Positions 61,059 to 64,000 of a stretch of DNA of 64,000 nt are shown piece by piece. Under the pieces are notes generated by a model. It had not been told where the DNA came from. It ran no database searches and saw only the letters and a program-made list of their open reading frames with translations. The position numbers and the translations under genes were made by a program. The DNA is from Burkholderiales bacterium (GTDB lineage: Bacteria > Pseudomonadota > Gammaproteobacteria > Burkholderiales > Ga0077523), in NCBI GenBank assembly GCA_022843925.1, contig JALHMS010000014.1:28473-92472 (forward strand). The letters run 5' to 3'. Position 1 is the first letter of the stretch. The number at the start of each line of letters is the position of its first letter.

Positions 61059-62932
61059 GGCGCCTCCAGGGCGTCGGCCTGGGAAGGCGCCGCCGCGACC
61101 GGTACTCGCACGCGGACGACGGCGCCCTGGCCCGGCGTCGAATCGATACGGGCCTGTCCGCCGGCAAGCATCGCCCGCTCGGTGATGCCCACCAGGCCCA
61201 TGCCGGACCCCGACAGGCTGCGCGGGTCGAACCCCGCCCCGTCGTCCCGGACCTCGAGCACGGCATCCGCGCCCTCGGCCCGCAACGAGAGCCAGATGTG
61301 CGTTGCCCGGGCGTGGCGCGCGACGTTCGTGCAGGCCTCGAGGGCGATGCGGTAGAGGGCGGTTGCGGTGGTGCGGGGGAGCGGAAGCTCGGCGACGTCA
61401 CAGTCGAAGACGATCTCGGTGCGGCGGGCGAAATCGAGGGCGTGGGCGCGCAGGGCCGGGGCGAGCCCGAGGCTGTCGAGGATCGCCGGGCGCAGTTCGC
61501 CCGCGAGGCGCCTGGCGACGACGATGGTCTCGTCGATGAACGTGGCCATGCCGTCGAGCCGGTCGGTGATGGGGGCACCCGTGACGGCCTCGACGTCACG
61601 CGACAGCCGGCGCCGCACCCACGCGATATCCATCTTGAGACTGGTCAGCGCCTGCCCGAGGGCGTCGTGGATCTCCCGCGCGATGCGGGTCCGCTCGGCC
61701 TCGATCGCCAGGGTGAGCGTCTCGGCGTACCGGGCGAGCCGCGTCCGCGATTCCGCAGCCTCGCGCTCGGCCTCCCGGCGGGCGGTGACGTCCTCGATGA
61801 TGGCGGAGAAGAACGGTTCGCGGCCCGCGACCGGACGCACCAGCGAGACCGTGATGGTGACCCAGACGACCTTGCCATCGGGGCGCAGGTACCGCTTCTC
61901 GCGGGAGTAGCTGAGCGGGGCGCCGCGCTGCAGGATCTGCAGATGCGCCCGTTCGGTCCCCCGGTCGTCGGGGTGCGTGAAGTCGCCCAGACGCCGGCTG
62001 AGGATGTCGCCCTCGCTGCGGCCCAGGATCTCGCAGTACCGCGGGTTCACGCGCGTCAGCCGACCGTCGATCGTGCCCTCGGCGACGCCCAGCGCGGTCT
62101 GGTCGAACGTCGCCTGCATCCGCGCCTGCTCCTCGGCGAGCGCGTTGCGCAGGCGCACGCTGTTCGTCACGTCCCGCAGCAGACCTTCGATCTCCACGAC
62201 CGCGCCTGCGCCATCCCGCCGGACCACGCCGCGGTCGTGGAACCAGCGGTAGTTCCCGTCGGCGGTCCGCAGGCGATACTCGCTGTCGATCCGCGTGTCG
62301 TCGGAGGCTTGCAGGTCTGCCAGGATGGCCCCGGCCACGACGACATCATCGGGATGCAGGAGTGACCGCCAGCCGTCGAGGTGTCCGCGCTGCGCTTCGG
62401 GCAGCGTGTCGAACAGACCCTCGATCGCTCCGGTCCAGCGGATCTCGTCCGTGGCGATCAGGTGGTGGTACGCGATGTCGTGCATGGCGCGGACGAAGGC
62501 TTGGCTGCGCACCTCCCGCGCCTGCGCTTCCGCCTCCAGCCGGGCGACGCGGGTGCGAAGGGCCGACTCCCGTGCCCGACCGGCGCGCCCGGTCCACCAG
62601 GAGATGGCGATCAGCAACCCACCCGCGAGGGCGATGATCAGGGCCGTCCGGAGGTCGCGGGCGACGAGCCACGACACCACCGCCAGCGCGGCAGCCGACA
62701 CGAAGGCCTGGAAGATCCGGCGCGACCCCAACAACGGGCCCGGGTCGGCGGGCGAGCCTTCGAGCAGCGACGATCTGGACAATTGAGGACCTCCGGCGGG
62801 CAGCGGCCCGAAGGGTGGTGCCGGACGCCGGAAGTGAAGTCCGCACCATTGCAATTTTTCCGGGCGGTGGCTTTCCGGTTCCGCCGGTCGTTCAGTCTTC
62901 ATGATCATGAGCATCCGAATCTCCTCGCGCAA
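61055..62932 (-). CDS. PAS-domain sensor histidine kinase (HisKA_3 type)
   Basis: The product is up to 625 residues. Two close membrane segments lie near residue 75-115 (FQAFVSAAALAVVSWLVARD and ALIIALAGGLLIAISWW), so the sensory part is cytoplasmic. Two PAS/PAC units follow (HPDDVVVAGAILADL; TFDQTALGVAEGTIDGRLTRVNPRYCEILG). The dimerisation helix ERTRIAREIHDALGQALTSL carries the phospho-His. The ATPase has NVARHA, DDGAGFDP and GSGMGLVGITERA. This is the NarX/UhpB type that pairs with LuxR-type regulators. The start is uncertain; ATGs at 62932 and 62914 are both possible. Confidence 0.93.
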   Translation of the reverse strand: MREEIRMLMIMKTERPAEPESHRPEKLQWCGLHFRRPAPPFGPLPAGGPQLSRSSLLEGSPADPGPLLGSRRIFQAFVSAAALAVVSWLVARDLRTALIIALAGGLLIAISWWTGRAGRARESALRTRVARLEAEAQAREVRSQAFVRAMHDIAYHHLIATDEIRWTGAIEGLFDTLPEAQRGHLDGWRSLLHPDDVVVAGAILADLQASDDTRIDSEYRLRTADGNYRWFHDRGVVRRDGAGAVVEIEGLLRDVTNSVRLRNALAEEQARMQATFDQTALGVAEGTIDGRLTRVNPRYCEILGRSEGDILSRRLGDFTHPDDRGTERAHLQILQRGAPLSYSREKRYLRPDGKVVWVTITVSLVRPVAGREPFFSAIIEDVTARREAEREAAESRTRLARYAETLTLAIEAERTRIAREIHDALGQALTSLKMDIAWVRRRLSRDVEAVTGAPITDRLDGMATFIDETIVVARRLAGELRPAILDSLGLAPALRAHALDFARRTEIVFDCDVAELPLPRTTATALYRIALEACTNVARHARATHIWLSLRAEGADAVLEVRDDGAGFDPRSLSGSGMGLVGITERAMLAGGQARIDSTPGQGAVVRVRVPVAAAPSQADALEAP

Positions 62933-63010
62933 CCGGCCGATGCATTCGACGATGCAGAAAGGATGGGGAAGAGGAAATCCAACGCGATATCCGGGAGCCT
63001 CTTCGATGGC

Positions 63011-64000
63011 GTGGGCACAGCGATGAATCCAGGGACGCGGGCGTCGAGCAGTGCTCGACCCACGGGGGTTTTCTCAGCGCCGCTGCGCCCAATGGCGAGG
63101 CTCCTGCGTGGGTCGAGCAATGGCTCGACACGGCGATGGCGTGGGCACAGCGATGAATCCAGGGACGCGGGCGTCGAGCAGTGCTCGACCCACGGGGGAT
63201 TTCTCAGCGCCGCTGCGCCCAATGGCGAGGCCCCTGCGTGGGTCGAGCAATGGATCGACGCGGCGATGGCTTGGGCACAGAGGTGAATCCAGGGACGCGG
63301 GCGTCGAGCAGTGCTCGACCCACGGGGGTTTTCTCAGCGCCGCGGCGCCCGATGACTTGGCCCTAGCGTGGGTCGAGCAATGGCTCGACGCGGCCATGGC
63401 CTGGGCACAGAGGTGAATCCAGGGACGCCGGCGTCGAGCAGTGCTCGACCCACGGGGGTTTTCTCAGCGCCGCTGCGCCCGATGACTTGGCCCTAGCGTG
63501 GGTCGAGCAATGGCTCGACACGGCGATGGCTTGGGCACAGCGATGAATCCAGGAACGCGGGTGTCGAGCAGTGCTCGACCCACGGGGGTTTTCTCAGTGC
63601 CGCTGCGCCCGATGGCGAGGCCCCTGCGTGGGTCGAGCAATGGCTCGACGCGGCCATGGCTTGGGCACAGCGATGAATCCAGGGACGCGGGCGTCGAGCA
63701 GTGCTCGACCCACGGGGGATTTCTCAGCGCCGCTGCGCCCAATGGCGAGGCCCCTGCGTGGGTCGAGCAATGGCTCGACGCGGCGATGGCTTGGGCACAG
63801 CGATGAATCCAGGGACGCGGGCGTCGAGCAGTGCTCGACCCACGGGGGTTTTCTCAGCGCCGCTGCGCCCGATGGCGAGGCTCCTGCGTGGGGCGAGCAA
63901 TGGCTCGACACGGCGATGGCTTGGGCACAGCGATGAATCCAGGAACGCGGGTGTCGAGCAGTGCTCGACTCACGGGGGTTTTCTCAGCGCCGCTGCGCCC
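63011..64000. repeat. 130-bp tandem satellite, about 7.6 copies, continuing past the window
   Basis: The word GGGCACAG recurs with exactly 130-base spacing (first at about 63012, then 63142, 63272 and so on). Each unit holds the perfect palindrome GTCGAGCAGTGCTCGAC, the imperfect dyad GTCGAGCAATGGCTCGAC, and the inverted pair TGCTCGACCCACG / CGTGGGTCGAGCA. Two sequence variants (GGCGAGG and GACTTGG) alternate irregularly. The period is not a multiple of three, so the ORFs in the track are artefacts. Confidence 0.97.

Noticed and set aside
62892-63936. Multiple 60-120-aa ORFs in the 130-bp repeats
   Set aside because: The period is not a multiple of three, all frames recur on both strands and there is no start signal.
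63011-64000. CRISPR array or origin iterons
   Set aside because: Units are 130 bp, contiguous and dyad-rich, with no unique spacers; no replication gene is nearby.

Overview
The window is high-GC bacterial chromosome, with a visibly less GC-rich stretch at about 40.0-47.3 kb. The gene set fits an environmental betaproteobacterium: five PEP-CTERM-type secreted proteins, a TRAP transporter, a LEPR-XLL-type giant protein, an ACR3/ArsH/ArsI arsenic operon and a chromosomal integron. This lineage call is inferred from gene content; no rRNA or tRNA gene was seen.

Layout. (1) 0-6.9 kb: a probable catabolic locus with two phytanoyl-CoA-dioxygenase-like enzymes, an SMP-30-type lactonase-like secreted protein, an IclR regulator and a DctP/DctQ/DctM transporter. 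The substrate is unknown. (2) 7-17.7 kb: housekeeping and envelope genes (staphylococcal-nuclease-like protein, pncB, TPR membrane protein, outer-membrane barrel, selO, a PEP-CTERM protein, a gldA-like dehydrogenase and a yaiI-like gene). A 159-bp MITE sits exactly at the selO stop codon. (3) 18.1-32.8 kb: one gene of about 4,890 codons. It encodes a secreted giant with a LEPR-XLL-like N-terminus, eleven CARDB-like repeats, an apparently interrupted seven-bladed propeller, a subtilisin-like protease nested inside an SdrD/Cna-B-like domain, and a cohesin-like plus dockerin-like C-terminus. (4) 32.9-38.1 kb: coupled alkylation-repair genes (Ada/AlkA fusion and ogt) and the operon arsR-arsI-arsC-acr3-arsH, all on the minus strand. 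(5) 38.1-47.3 kb: REP-type elements, a PEP-CTERM gene, then a decaying integron. The integron has an intI remnant with an intact LexA-box-like site, a probable attI, about eight attC-like sites and small cassettes. These carry a membrane protein, a secreted protein, a methyltransferase, an IS5-interrupted lipoprotein, unknowns, an acetyltransferase fused through an attC to an unknown domain, and vapBC. (6) 47.5-57.6 kb: glutathione transferase, hrpA, a TonB receptor flanked by two related PEP-CTERM genes, a CBS protein and a lipoprotein. (7) 57.6-64 kb: a GGDEF/EAL protein and a LuxR-type two-component pair, then a 130-bp tandem satellite that runs off the right edge.

How they work together. 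The TRAP genes and surrounding oxygenases form a plausible uptake and oxidation unit. The ars operon covers As(V) reduction, As(III) export, and handling of methylated or organic arsenicals. The integron is probably no longer self-mobile, because the integrase lacks its catalytic domain, but its cassettes may still be expressed. All domain and family names come from reading motifs in the translations; no database search was run.
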